A stretch of DNA of 64,000 bases, from NCBI GenBank assembly GCA_005406025.1, contig BGZK01001029.1:1-64000 (forward strand), given 5' to 3'. How positions within the stretch are numbered: the stretch's first letter is position 1; each line of letters begins with the position of its first letter. The notes beneath the pieces are model-generated. The model was not told where the DNA came from. It saw only the letters and a list, made by a program, of their open reading frames with translations, and made no database searches. The translations under genes and the position numbers were made by a program. Shown here piece by piece: positions 43,173 to 54,092 of the stretch. This stretch comes from Eumeta japonica. Taxonomy: Eukaryota; Arthropoda; Insecta; Lepidoptera; Psychidae.

Positions 43173-44555
43173 AATTGGCCATAGAGGCACACCTATGCTC
43201 AGCATACTGTCTGACCAGACAAGTTCTATAATTTGTCCTTAGAGTGTTTGTGTCGTCTTTTTTGAACCGGAAGCAGGTGGCGGACCGAATGAATTCGGTT
43301 TTGCAGTCAGTCCTCCGATGCCAGGTCTCATCGCACATGTTGTATGTGACCTCTTTCTCTCTATAGAACCTTTTCCAGTGTCCAAATAGCTGGCACTTGT
43401 TACAACAAATAATGTCTATAAAGTATGTCGCCTCTAGCTTTTTCCAGCCTATATAGACATGCGCAAAACCGAAAAGTGTTGTCCTTAGCACCAGGATACA
43501 ATCCATGACATAAGATACTCCCGGTGCGCCACGTCTCTGCTTTTTGAAGGTCAGTCTGGCGCTGTCCTTTAACCGCTCTCCAGTGACTAAACTTGTCCCA
43601 AATTGTTTTGGGTAATGAGTCCTACCAGAAATTTTTCGACGCCTATGTCATCAATGTTACTACATTAAACTGGCGGCCTACGCTGCCCTGGATCGCTCAC
43701 ATTGAGACTCGCTTTCTGTATTTCAGGACGTTCCCTGATTTTTTTTACACTGTCCATGTTAGTAACTTGGACAATTACTCCAGCGTTTGAAATTTTATGT
43801 ACTTTGACAATTTAGATTTGCATTTGAGTCGGATCTATGGCTGCTTCAATTATTTTTTTAGTCTCTTCCGCCGTTTTAGTGCTTTCTGTGTTTTCAAAGT
43901 ATATCGATAAAATAGGACCCATGGCGCTCGGTAGCAACTTAGGAGGGACGCCCCTCCCCATCTTTAATGCTCCCGCATACTTAATAGCCTGTGCAGGACC
44001 AGCCATTCCAGCCCTATGCACGGTAGTCGCGGGTGCAGCCCGAGTTATGGTCTTGGCCAACTCTAATTTGTATTTAGCAACCTCCAGCTATGCCTCTGCC
44101 AAACGCCATGTGGGGCACGATTACCAACACTTTCTGGCCCCAAATAGAGATATCTCTGATATAAATTTTAATCAGCTTGCTGTAGTCGCCTGTAGCTATT
44201 GTGTGATCGCAGCTATCCCCTTATTTGCCCGATCCGTCAGTTGTGTCTTAGTAGCCACTAAAGAGGTCTACTTTTTAGCTTCAGCATTTCCTTCGCTGTC
44301 CAAAGACACAGCGTAAACGTACGGGGAACTTTCTACGGTGTCCACTCTCTACAGTTTCTGCTGGACCGGCTTTGCAGTCCATTTGGCTTTAGTAATCATC
44401 ATCTTTAGAGCTCAAACCTCACCAGGCGATTCCCTGGTGCGCCTCAGTGTGTTTTCAATCACTCTTTCAACTGTCAAATAAGGCGGAGATCGACCAATTG
44501 ATTTTCTAGGCTTAAATGGATCTAAGCAACGCTCCTCATCTGTATTCGAAGACAT
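43165..44555 (-). pseudogene. R1-type LINE ORF1 (gag-like)
   Basis: The ATG at 44555 starts MSSNTDEERCLDPFKPRKS, followed by YLTVERVIENTLRRTRESPG. Later frames give MGPILSIYFENTEST and TKKIIEAAIDPTQMQI, then NAGVIVQVTNMDSVKKIRE and SLNVSDPGQRRPPV. The C-terminal half (43506-43165) reads VYIGWKKLEATYFIDIICCN with the zinc knuckles CNKCQLFGHWKRFY and YNMCDETWHRRTDC, ending CASMANYD. Both knuckles have lost one Cys (final Cys to Tyr; first Cys to Tyr). The order matches R1/SART/TRAS-type gag proteins, which bind element RNA. A 159-codon plus-strand frame over 43837-44316 is its antisense shadow. Confidence 0.8.
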
Positions 44556-45354
44556 GTTTTAGTCTCTCTTCTCACTGCCCTTGTATATTTATCAGTTATT
44601 ATCTCGCTTATACTAGAGCCCACAGTACTGTGACTGAAAATCGGCACTTGTCGTTTTTACAGCCAGAATATTTGCTTATGTTAATTTCCAACAATAAATA
44701 TTTAGATAGATAATGTATATAAACTACGTAATGATATTTAAATTTGCCTCCTGTCTGCTCTCATGTTAACAATATCATGTAGTACCGTCTGTCTAAAGTC
44801 TAATTTGAATTATGTAGTGTCATTTGTTGTTGATGATATTACCTTAAGCCTACCCGGTATCTCAGCATTATATCCAACGACATAGAATTAATGCGATCAT
44901 CACCAAATTCTAAAATATGGCGCTATAAAACAAAAAAAGCAATTTTAAAAGCCTTTTTTTTTTCAGACAAGACGCTTATAGATGAACTTGAGTAGCGAAA
45001 CACTGTTAAAACATAAATCGACATAGAAACCATAATAATTGATCGTTAATAGTAATATAGGTAATCGCACAGACAATCAAATTCACACTACGTAGGTTTG
45101 AGATGAAGTCCGTGAGTCGACTTGAATAGGTTTGTACCTTCACAAAATTAAAGTGTGCGAGTCGATTCGAATAGTTTTAAAAAAAAGTTCCATTACAATG
45201 ATATTCGATAACAGGCTCAATTATGTGCACACAAAATTTAAAAGACCGCAATTTGGCTCAGTAAGCTTGCAGCTAGTAACAATAAAGTTTTCGAGTGATT
45301 CAAGTTGATTTTGCAAATAATAATAATAAAGAAGCCACGGGCGGGCCGCTAGTA
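44556..45354. other. Upstream flank of the R1-type LINE, unassigned
   Basis: It could include the LINE 5' UTR next to 44556. A pair of similar words (GTGAGTCGACTTGAATAGGT and GTGCGAGTCGATTCGAATAG) occurs at 45111-45174. At the right edge CCACGGGCGGGCCG followed by CTAGTA (CTAG 45349-45352) is a Helitron-like end. Confidence 0.35.
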
Positions 45355-45362
45355 TATTATAA

Positions 45363-46290
45363 GCCATCTGGCTCCATTGTTTGTGGTCCTTCAGATAAAA
45401 TTATCATACATAATATAGAAAAATATAGTGTGATGAAGTATACAGTATGGATTTAATCATACACCTTTTCACAAATGTTCATAATTTCCTTCTTTTTTAG
45501 AACAACTTTGCCAAAGTAACTATAGCAAAAATATGTCATTGAAAATATTATAAATAATATTAATAAATAAAAAAATATTATAAATAAATAATATTAATAA
45601 ATAAAAAATATTATAAATAAATAATATTAATAAATAAAAAAATATTATAAATAAATAATATTAATAAATAAAAAAATATTATAAATAAATAATATTAAAT
45701 AGTAGAGACAACCTTTATAAATACTCGGCCAGACTACAAGCGCAGGCGCGGTCGATCGCGCGACGCAATAAATGACGAATGCATGTTCGCAACTGATCGC
45801 GGCTGTAGAGACCGGCAACGCGGCGTGTACACGGTTAGCTACATAACGCGTCCTAGTCTGTAGCGCGGTACCTACCTATCAACTGGTCAAAGATTGTAAG
45901 TACGACATTTCCACGTATATATTTTAAGCTATTTTTTCTCAGAAACAGCTACTACAGTGACTATGGTTTCTTTAGCAAAATTGTTTTATAAGGGAAGAAG
46001 ATTATGAATATTTACAAAAAGATGCGTGATAAAATCCATTCTGTATGCTAAGTATTTTTATAATATTAAGTAATTTCTATATTCGTCGACAAATATAATA
46101 ATAATATTATATCTCGAACAAACAGTTTTAAGGTGCTCGCGTGCACGCGAGCGAGCTACACTCGTCGTCGTCTCTACTGCCCGCGTCGCCGCTGTATATA
46201 GACTTTGTCCAGGCTTTCCTATGCACATTTGAATTGCCTCAGTTTGCTTGTACACGATTTTTGTCTCAGACATGTATATATATATATAAC
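45363..46290. repeat. Dispersed repeat, copy 2 (copy 1 at 7.74-8.12 kb), interrupted
   Basis: It has the same three ordered segments as copy 1, but the middle is expanded by an AT minisatellite (45544-45700) and a CpG-rich piece (about 45720-45880, GCGCAGGCGCGGTCGATCGC). The GC-richer core at 46112-46285 contains GTGCTCGCGTGCACGCGAGC, a small palindrome absent from copy 1. Confidence 0.6.
45544..45700. repeat. AT minisatellite, five units of 30-34 bases
   Basis: AATATTATAAATA starts at 45544, 45574, 45607, 45641 and 45675. Units read AATATTATAAATAAATAATA then TTAATAAATAAAA. Unit 1 is 4 bases shorter; the later units are nearly identical, pointing to recent expansion. Confidence 0.9.
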
Positions 46291-46414
46291 TCTCTTTTAA
46301 CCTTTAAAATGAGTCAATAAGTTAAAATAGGCGAAAAGACTCAACTTTCTGTCTTATATTATAGCATGACTTAATTTGAAAATTCATTAGTCATTTCGCC
46401 CGTGGTATGCATTT

Positions 46415-46478
46415 GAGCTCTGTACGTTCGAATTAAAAAGCAGTGTTCTTAACCACTGAACCACAAGCCCCGTTTTAC
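46415..46478 (-). repeat. tRNA-derived SINE head, minus strand
   Basis: Minus strand reads GGGGCTTGTGGTTCAGTGGT then TAAGAACACTGC and AATTCGAACG. TGGTTCAGTGG (complement of 46453-46463) is a good box A, and AATTCGAACG (complement of 46425-46434) is a decayed box B at tRNA-like spacing. Confidence 0.55.
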
Positions 46479-46739
46479 TTTCACCCCTCTCCAAATGTTT
46501 GATCTGTTCACTGAACACGACCAGCCTATTTTTCTTTTAAATATCGTACAGAACCTCCGATATACAAATAGGGCTGGCATTTAACTGATTTTCCATTAAA
46601 GTGCGACAAAATTGTCTTATATAAATACGCAGCGTTAGGTTTCAGCTATCTAAATTATATTTTTTTTACTCAAAGCCATCGCAACAAACCTTTTCAACCG
46701 CAAACAACCTTATACTAAATTTTGTTATCCGTTTCGTCT

Positions 46740-47190
46740 CATATACACACTCCACTTTCCAGTATTCTCGTTCGACTTCGCCGGGTAAGCGGCGCGCTAC
46801 GGCCCGTAACTTATGTTAAACAAAGCTCGTAACACAAAAAGTTCGGCGTGCGAGCGCACAGTTAAGTCGATTCGTAGCATGAGCATGTGCCGTCGAACTT
46901 CGACCGTGGAACGACTTAATACGATTCCTTAATACGTGATATACGTAGAAATCTTCAAGAATGCATTATTTTTATCTTTGAGGGCCGCACGCAGCTTTCG
47001 ACGGCAGTTGTTCGAGAGTTCGGGCCTCCTGCAAGTAATGGCGCCCTTATAAATAATCCCGCCTACTCCTTCGCAAACGAGGGAAGTTCGCTCGATCGCG
47101 CGCGCCCGTAATTTAATCATGTTTTGCACAATCGGGCACGCCGACGACGGTGGACGCGACGAGCGACGGCTCTACACGGCCAATATCGTT
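46740..47190. promoter_or_regulatory. CpG-rich block, candidate regulatory DNA
   Basis: Contains CGCCGGGTAAGCGGCGCGCT, GTTCGGCGTGCGAGCGCAC, GAGGGCCGCACGCAGC and CGATCGCGCGCGCCCG. CGCCCTTATAAATAATCCC (47042-47060) has a TATA-like core. A 72-codon plus-strand frame follows (47119-47337) with no known domain. Promoter or enhancer is inference from composition only. Confidence 0.25.
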
Positions 47191-47389
47191 GAGAGGACAG
47201 ATTTTTTGTGTATTTTGTTTTTGGTACGAAGTTTCATAACGCGGCTTGCGGTAATAGTTGACTCGTGGAAACCACGACGTAACCAAAAAACTTTACGCCC
47301 CTTAATGAAACTTTCTTTCTCTCTCTCTCTTTCTTGATTCTGATTTTGTTCCTTACTTTCCATTGTGTTTATTAAAAGAATCTTCGTTT

Positions 47390-47720
47390 CTAACGGGGGG
47401 TGCTCCGAATGTACGTTTAATTTTCTTTTGAAGATATGCTCCTCACGGCGGGCCTCGCGGCTGCACCTACCCTGGAATAAACGACATCGTAAGATCCCCC
47501 ACTCCGCGCTATTTTAAGCGCTGCAGGTAGGGCGAGTGAGAGAGGAGGGAGAATGGGCGAGTGAAGAAGGTGGGGCGGAGCAAGTCAAGCTGAAGCAAGG
47601 TCCCAAAAATTAAGCGCGTATGTACCTATAGTGTGCGCGTACAGCACTGTGTGTGTATGTAGTTAGTACCAAGCAGCCGAGCTGCACGATTCCTCGTGGT
47701 AGCTACGGGGTAAATAATAT
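47390..47720. other. GC-rich block, unassigned
   Basis: Includes CACGGCGGGCCTCGCGGCTG, CGCTGCAGGTAGGGCGAGTG, a purine-rich run GAGAGAGGAGGGAGAATGGG, and a donor-like CTACGGGGTAAATAAT at the right edge. It could be host exon or regulatory DNA, or an unrecognised element end. Confidence 0.2.
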
Positions 47721-48449
47721 TTTTTTTATTGTTATTGTATATTGTAAAGTGTTATTATATCGTATTGTTTAGTGAATATAGAAGAACGGCGTGTTTTTAT
47801 TGTCTCTTATTGAATATAAGATATAATAATTCCTTAAGTATCGCTACATAGTTTTCTCCAATCTAGGTAATACTGTATGGAAGCAAAAACAAATAGTGTG
47901 ATTAAGAAAATTGTGTTTTTATGTTGAATTTGTAAATATTTTATTTATTATTTATTATTATTTAGTTTTAAAAATAGTGTCCTATTTTTAAAACTTTTCA
48001 AAAACAAAAATGTTGCTATCGCAAAGTCCATTAAAATCAATCTTTTTCATTGAAAGATATTGTTGGAGAAACACAAAGTTCACGAAAAAATTCTTTTTTT
48101 TCAAATAACTTCTAATTGAATTTTTAATGAGGTTCACAAAAAGAATTCTAAGTATTTTTTCTCTTTTCAAGCTCAACAATAAGATAAGTTTTTTATAGAA
48201 GCTTTAAGGGGAGAACGAATATGTATTATTCGACACTATATGTACTAAACGTAGTTTAACAACATTTACATCAACGTACATTATGTGAGTAAAGAAAAAA
48301 TTAAATAAACAAAAATTACCACTGAGTAAAAGTACCTAAGTAACCGAAAAAAAAAATAAGTCCTACAATTTAGAAAATTATAAAAAGAGCACAATGTTCT
48401 GTTTTATCAACAACGACCTAATTAAATACCTAATATAATCTTTTATATA
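47721..48449. other. AT-rich stretch, nothing recognised
   Basis: No features supported. Confidence 0.5.
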
Positions 48450-48865
48450 AAAATTCAGCTTCCGTATGTTTATGATTGCAAAACTCGAAAGGTAGTCATT
48501 TGAAATTTTGACACATGCTTGCTTTTATTATACCTACAAGCATTTGTTTCTGACTTCGTATGCATATTTATACTATTGAAAGGGACTAAGGCACCAATTT
48601 CCAAAAAAAATCGCTAATAAAGGGCTTCACTATCTTGGAGTAATATAGCTTATATTTTATTGTAATGCTATAGCTATACTCGGTTTTGTACAAATCAAAA
48701 CAGTGACCGATATCAGTATTGAAATTGATATTTACTGGATGGAGAACAGAAACGGAAGTCAAAATTGGAGTCGAAACTGAGTCCATAATCGACAACACAA
48801 TCAAGAATGTGACCGGAATCGAAAACAGAAAATGCACTGGTGCGAGAATTGCATATATATAAAGG
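48450..48865 (+). mobile_element. Composite hexamer-array element H
   Basis: Head words TTCCGTATGTTTATGATTGC and ACATGCTTGCTTTTATTATA, then TTTCTGACTTCGTATGCATA (48547-48566, also in A, B and F). A GA-rich array (48735-48830, CGGAAGTCAAAATTGGAGTC) follows, then the tail AAAGGACGAAGGAGTTC (48861). The GC-rich terminus is lost or too decayed. This copy lies about 29 kb from the main cluster. Confidence 0.5.
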
Positions 48866-50334
48866 ACGAAGGAGTTCTAGTGTACTGTAAATATAAATTA
48901 AACATTATAAAACATCGCTGGTGTGTCCGAACCAGTGCTATCGACAGCTATGATGCCGGTGCCCTTACAGATAAGACTAAATACAGAACGGCAATAGCAT
49001 AAACTAAAGGCGAGGGCATTAAAACGAGTACTAAATTTGAAGGCGCTGCACTGACAGCGACATCTATACACAAACTTGGACTTTATTTTGCTATAAAGTA
49101 GTACTCTACTCAAACACTATATTTTATAGTCGTCTAAATCTTTGACTTTACTATCAGACATCTCACTTTATTTCACAAAGCTACAATTCGCCAGTGTAAT
49201 TTTACATCGCTATCAAACAAGACTACTTATTTATACCAACATTAGTATACATTCCGTTTGAAATAAGTTACTATAAAGTTAGTCATGTTTTCTTATAAAA
49301 ACAGATTTATATCCTAACTATCCTAAATGTTTACTTGAGAACATTCTGTTACATACAATTTAAGAGCTATTAGCAATTGTGTTATTGGTACGATATGTAA
49401 TTCATGAATATTATTATTTGTTTTTTTTTTAATATACTTTCCATAAGCAGTAGTAAGTATGGTATTTTCTAAAGTAAAATTACTTAATAGCCCTTCATAG
49501 TTCAAAAGTTACTCTTGATTATTTTGATGTACGCGATCCATATGCTTATTCAAAATGTTTACAATACTGTATTTTCTGATTATCCAATACTTAATATATG
49601 TTCTGTGAACTTTTTTGGTACCCAGGATGCGATGTATATAAATTTCAGCCATTGAACGCCCTCTACTGGATGTAAGTTACATGTTCATGACCTGCAATCA
49701 GCGATGGTCTACGATCTGACCAGTCCACTTAATGGAAGACCATCCCGCACTGCAACTTCATCAAAAATAAATTAGTGACATAAAAATATTGAATAAAATA
49801 CGCTATGATGTATTGCATAGACTACTAATTTCCCATATATAAAATGAAATGTATAATTAAAAATTGTGGATTTTAATACTTATCTAATACGTGTTACTTA
49901 TTATTAGAACATAAAAATTTCATAAGTAAACGTTAATTATGAAACGTTAAAAGTTATTCTGCAACTTTAGTTTGTACTTTGCAAAGTAAACTGTACGCTT
50001 TATCTATAAAATTGAATTAAAGGATTTATTAAACTTTCAACCAGGAGCACATTTCACGCAATTGATTTTCAATCAAAATTTCATCGTGTGTAAATTGTAG
50101 TATGAGAATGGAACTTCGAAAAGATCACAAAAATTTTAACACCGCTTGTTTTATTACGTTAAAACTTGCCACCGCTTTTACGTTTATGACGCTAATAGTC
50201 AAATCAATTTTTTTCTATGTGCTATATCTTTTTTGTCGTGGTTCCTGCATGTTTACAAATCGCTTTCCAGATATTTTACGCTAAAAATTTGTAAATTTCT
50301 TAGACACGAATTTTACACTTGTTTTGAAGACATA
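48866..50334. other. Mostly AT-rich stretch, unassigned
   Basis: A moderately GC-rich patch at 49630-49750 (CCATTGAACGCCCTCTACTG, CCAGTCCACTTAATGGAAGA) looks like part of a dispersed repeat, but I cannot place it. Confidence 0.4.
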
Positions 50335-50885
50335 TTATAAAAATTTTTTCAGTAAACATAAATTGTATAGCACATATTTCAACATTTCTTCTAAAAACAC
50401 TTTAATGTTTCTAAGCAATTTTTCTGAAATTTCAGAAATAATCGCCCTAAAAGTAGCAGAAACTGTCCCCTTTTTTTTTTCTAAACTGTACGTGCAAAAT
50501 ATATGGAAAAATAACGAAGGTAACGCTTGGTAAATACTTTCAAAGAAAATTATTTTAAACATGATCGGATATACCATTTTTGACTTATTACCGAAAAACT
50601 GCGCTTCTCAATAAAAGGACGTAAGTGCCATGAAGGTACGCTCTTTTCCTGATACATTTTAAATTACACTAGTTCAATAGTCGACATACCTGTTTGTTTT
50701 CCTAGTTATGGGCGACTAAAGTGCTCATAACTATTCTGTGCGGGAAACATGGAAAAAGTGTAACAACAAAATAACAACGACAAATAACAAAAAATGTAGT
50801 ATTTTCATCTGTAGAGCATTTCTTTGAAATAATAGAACCCTGTAACGATTATAGTCCGACATGGCTCTTGACCAGTTTCTTTTTT
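50335..50885 (-). mobile_element. Lepidopteran-type interspersed repeat, long form, copy 2
   Basis: Aligns by eye with 39300-39836 along its length: CACATATTTCAACA, TACCGAAAAACTGCGCTTCT, AAAGGACGTAAGTGCCATGA, GGCGACTAAAG and GGAAAAAGTGTAACAAC. It carries an extra segment (AAAATAACAACGACAAATAA) that copy 1 lacks. The minus-strand head reads AAACTGGTCAAGAGCCATGT then CGG. The segment corresponding to 39030-39300 is not recognised to the left. Confidence 0.7.
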
Positions 50886-52669
50886 TTTATTTCATGTATT
50901 CTAGTACACCCGAATCACCAGGAACTTAGATTACTTGTAGAAATTCACGCCTATATAGAAACGAGCGATAAACAAACATAAATGGTTCGCAGTCAGGTAA
51001 ATATAACACACTAAAACATGTAAAATTATATTTTTATTACGGAGGTGACTGTTCATCATTATCTTTAGGAGATTTTTAGAGCATAGCTGTTAAAATGACT
51101 AGACTAAAATTTGATAGCTTCCTATAAAGAAAACTAATTTAGAAGGGCATCAAGCGACTGAAGTAATTTGTTATCAAATGTATCTCTAGGCAGTGTCTTA
51201 AGATAGCATTGTATAAAACTTATCTTACAACACCGTCTAGCAATGTATAATTGACAGTGTTTCTTGCTACCAGAGATATTGAGAGCGAAATAAGAAATAA
51301 GAGCTAATAAAGGAATTTACTCTCCGTCTACTAAAGCTATCCAAATAGTCGTTCATAACCAAATAGCAGAAACATTCTCAAGAGACATACAATTTATAAT
51401 TTAATCGAATTATCTTCAGTAAAGGTTTCAGATTTCCATACAAGGAACAAGCTAAAGTTACTATTTTTTAGTAATTTACTACGGTCATCGTTTAGTATTT
51501 ATTCTAGTCATATTTTTTTTCTCAATATTCATTTTACACTAGATAATGATTTCTGTATTATCTAGCCTTAAGTACAGTTTTGCCTAGTTGGCCTACCGTC
51601 TAGAAATCTAATTTACTGCTATATCTCACGGGATATGTTAGTAATTGACCTTTGAATATTATACAAACTAAACCGCGCGTTGGAAACATCTGCCGCCATC
51701 TTGTTAATCACTTAATAGGGTCATCGGTGTAATTTGATTTTATCAATAATAACTTAATCTTTCATTTCATACAAAATTAATACTTTAATTTATTGAAATG
51801 CATTAAAAATAAACTTAATTTTCCACTGATCACTAAGCCAAATATTTAAAATAAATAAACTCGTTATGTGTCTGGCTCAATCGAATTTCAAGTCAACGCT
51901 TTCAAAACCTTTTGTAGTACATCCCTGTCATCTTTCGCTAATCGCGTTCCGAGTTAAAATCTTAACTCAATCCAACTTGTTCAGCGCAGATTAGGATCTC
52001 GGGAAAGGGCGAAGTTGTTGAGAATTAGAAACGGGTTACTTTATTATTTATGCTGTTAACAGTTTTATCGATCCATGTCTAACTAATTTTTAATGCTCGA
52101 TTATACGTGCCATAGTCATCCGATTGAGTTTAAGGGGCCGCTTTTTAAGATTTTTTTACAAGTCTTTAAGACGACTAAGAATATAATTACCTGGAATACG
52201 TATGAATATATCCATAAAAGTTTTACTAAGACTGCAAAAGTAGAAATTAGAAGTACTGATTGCTTTGATTTTTACTATTTCTTTCCACCTTTGGAAAAAC
52301 AAAATCCGTTTTGATTTTCCTGTTTTTTATCTTGACTATATTTTTCGATAGCGCGTAACAGACCTTACTACAAAAAAAATCTTAATACTTTTTACTAGCT
52401 ATTTTTACAATCTCGCACACGCGAAATTTGTTGATAAAAATCAAATAATTTTCCGTTTTTAGTGAAATGAAGCCTATATCTTGTTCCAATATAAGCTCAG
52501 TTCACTTGCGAAAACTTCATGAAAATTCGTCTATTATTTTAATTCTATAGGTTTTTGCACTCGCAATAGGTTTCTGTAATTGTTTTCCATGTAGAGACAA
52601 AAAGGTTATACATTTTTTTAACTTAACATTATAAGTTTTATTTATTTATTACTAACCATATCTATAGTA
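50886..52669. other. AT-rich stretch, nothing recognised
   Basis: No open frame with family resemblance; no structured repeat. Confidence 0.5.
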
Positions 52670-52695
52670 ATTTGTAATTGTACTCAATTACAAAT
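52670..52695. repeat. Perfect hairpin, 11-bp arms
   Basis: ATTTGTAATTG and CAATTACAAAT flank TACT. Confidence 0.85.
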
Positions 52696-54054
52696 AAATA
52701 TGAATAAGTATTGCTAAGTTCAATTATTACTATTATTATTTTTAATTTTCATTATTAAATAACAAAATAATGGTACTACTGACATGAACAAAAGTTCGAC
52801 ATCAAAAGAAAATTGTGAAATCAATATTTTATTATGACCGAGTTCAGTATCAAACGCTTTTCCGATGTAATGAGCGAAAATGAAATCTAGTCAAAATTCC
52901 TTAAAATTTTAAAAATTTTTGCAGCATTTACACATTCTTCCTAACCTTTCATAACAAAAATGTGCAATCGCTTATTAAGAATGAAGAAGATGCCGCAATT
53001 TTTCTTATGAGGACAGAATAGCATTAACACGCGCTGTCCATAGTAAATAGATGTCAAGACTAGCACACCGGACGCAGAGACGGGTGTTATAAGTTTTAAA
53101 TGTAGATCTGTGTATCTGTTTATGGTATTGTAGATCCTACGCCATTGAACAGATTTCGATCTAGTATGTTTTTGGTTTTGAAAGATAACTTTATCCGAAG
53201 TGTTCTTAGCTATGATTCAAAACCTTTACATCAGAAGCGTACTATGCAATATAATGGTGGTTCAGTGCTTAAAAGATAGTCGCTTTCTGAATTACAAATG
53301 GTTGTTAAGCAATGCCTCGATCAGAGGTGGAATGTGGCTGTTTTCCCGGGCGAAACCAACAACCGGTGGGCTGACATATCCAAACCATTTAATCTGAATT
53401 AAAAAATAGTAGAAGGGTGTATACCTTAACAGCGAAATGATTCAAGCCTGACCCGACCTGTGGCGCATTTATTGATCATATTTTATATATGGTACACGGG
53501 AAAAAGCGAAGAAAACCCCTAATTAACTTCAGCGGTTTTCAGCGTCCTCGACATTCTTATGCAAAAGTATTACAAAGGTGTTAAAAAGGTATTACGTAAT
53601 CAAGAAATTTCATTATTCTAAGAACACCTAATTGACCATCGATTAAATTAGGTCTGCAATATAGCGTCCAGTGATTTCTCCTATTAATAACACATTTTCC
53701 TCTGTGTGTTTCCGCGTATGCTCGTTTCTTGTCCAGTTAAATATTTATAGTGTGGTTTACAAGCGTCATTTTCCACTTTTTCGGTTACTTTTCACCGAAA
53801 ATTATGATTGATATTTGGAATAATATCAAAAAACTTTTCGAAAAATACCAAACTCCGCTCGAAAAATTTGCAACATTTAAAAAAAATTAGTAAAAAAAGA
53901 GAGGTTTGGTTTTTAGCGAATATCTCAAAAACTGTTTACTGTATTCAAAATTTGAAAAAATATCCTGAAAGACAAATTTCTTAAAAAAAGTTTTATTTTC
54001 GCTAACTCTACGACGAATATTCATAATCTTAATAACGCAGTAAAAATAGGCCAA
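52696..54054. other. AT-rich stretch with a possible decayed element at 53070-53380
   Basis: 53070-53380 has GGACGCAGAGACGGGTG, a GTGTATCTGTTTATGGTATT word and CCCGGGCGAAACCAACAACC, all reminiscent of composite or Helitron-like elements, but too decayed to delimit. Confidence 0.35.
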
Positions 54055-54092
54055 GAAACGTGTGGCGCAGCGGCCGCGTGCACTTCACGTTC
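54055..54092 (+). repeat. tRNA-derived SINE head, truncated
   Basis: TGGCGCAGCGG (54063-54073) fits the box A consensus of RNA polymerase III promoters. No box B follows at the expected distance, so only the head remains. Confidence 0.35.

Noticed and set aside
43837..44316. 159-codon plus-strand open frame, the longest in the window
   Set aside because: It is the antisense of the R1-type gag ORF on the minus strand, whose peptides match the family; the plus-strand product is hydrophobic and resembles nothing.
47700..47810. Possible LTR of a gypsy-like retrotransposon
   Set aside because: No TG...CA borders, primer-binding site or second LTR was found in the window.
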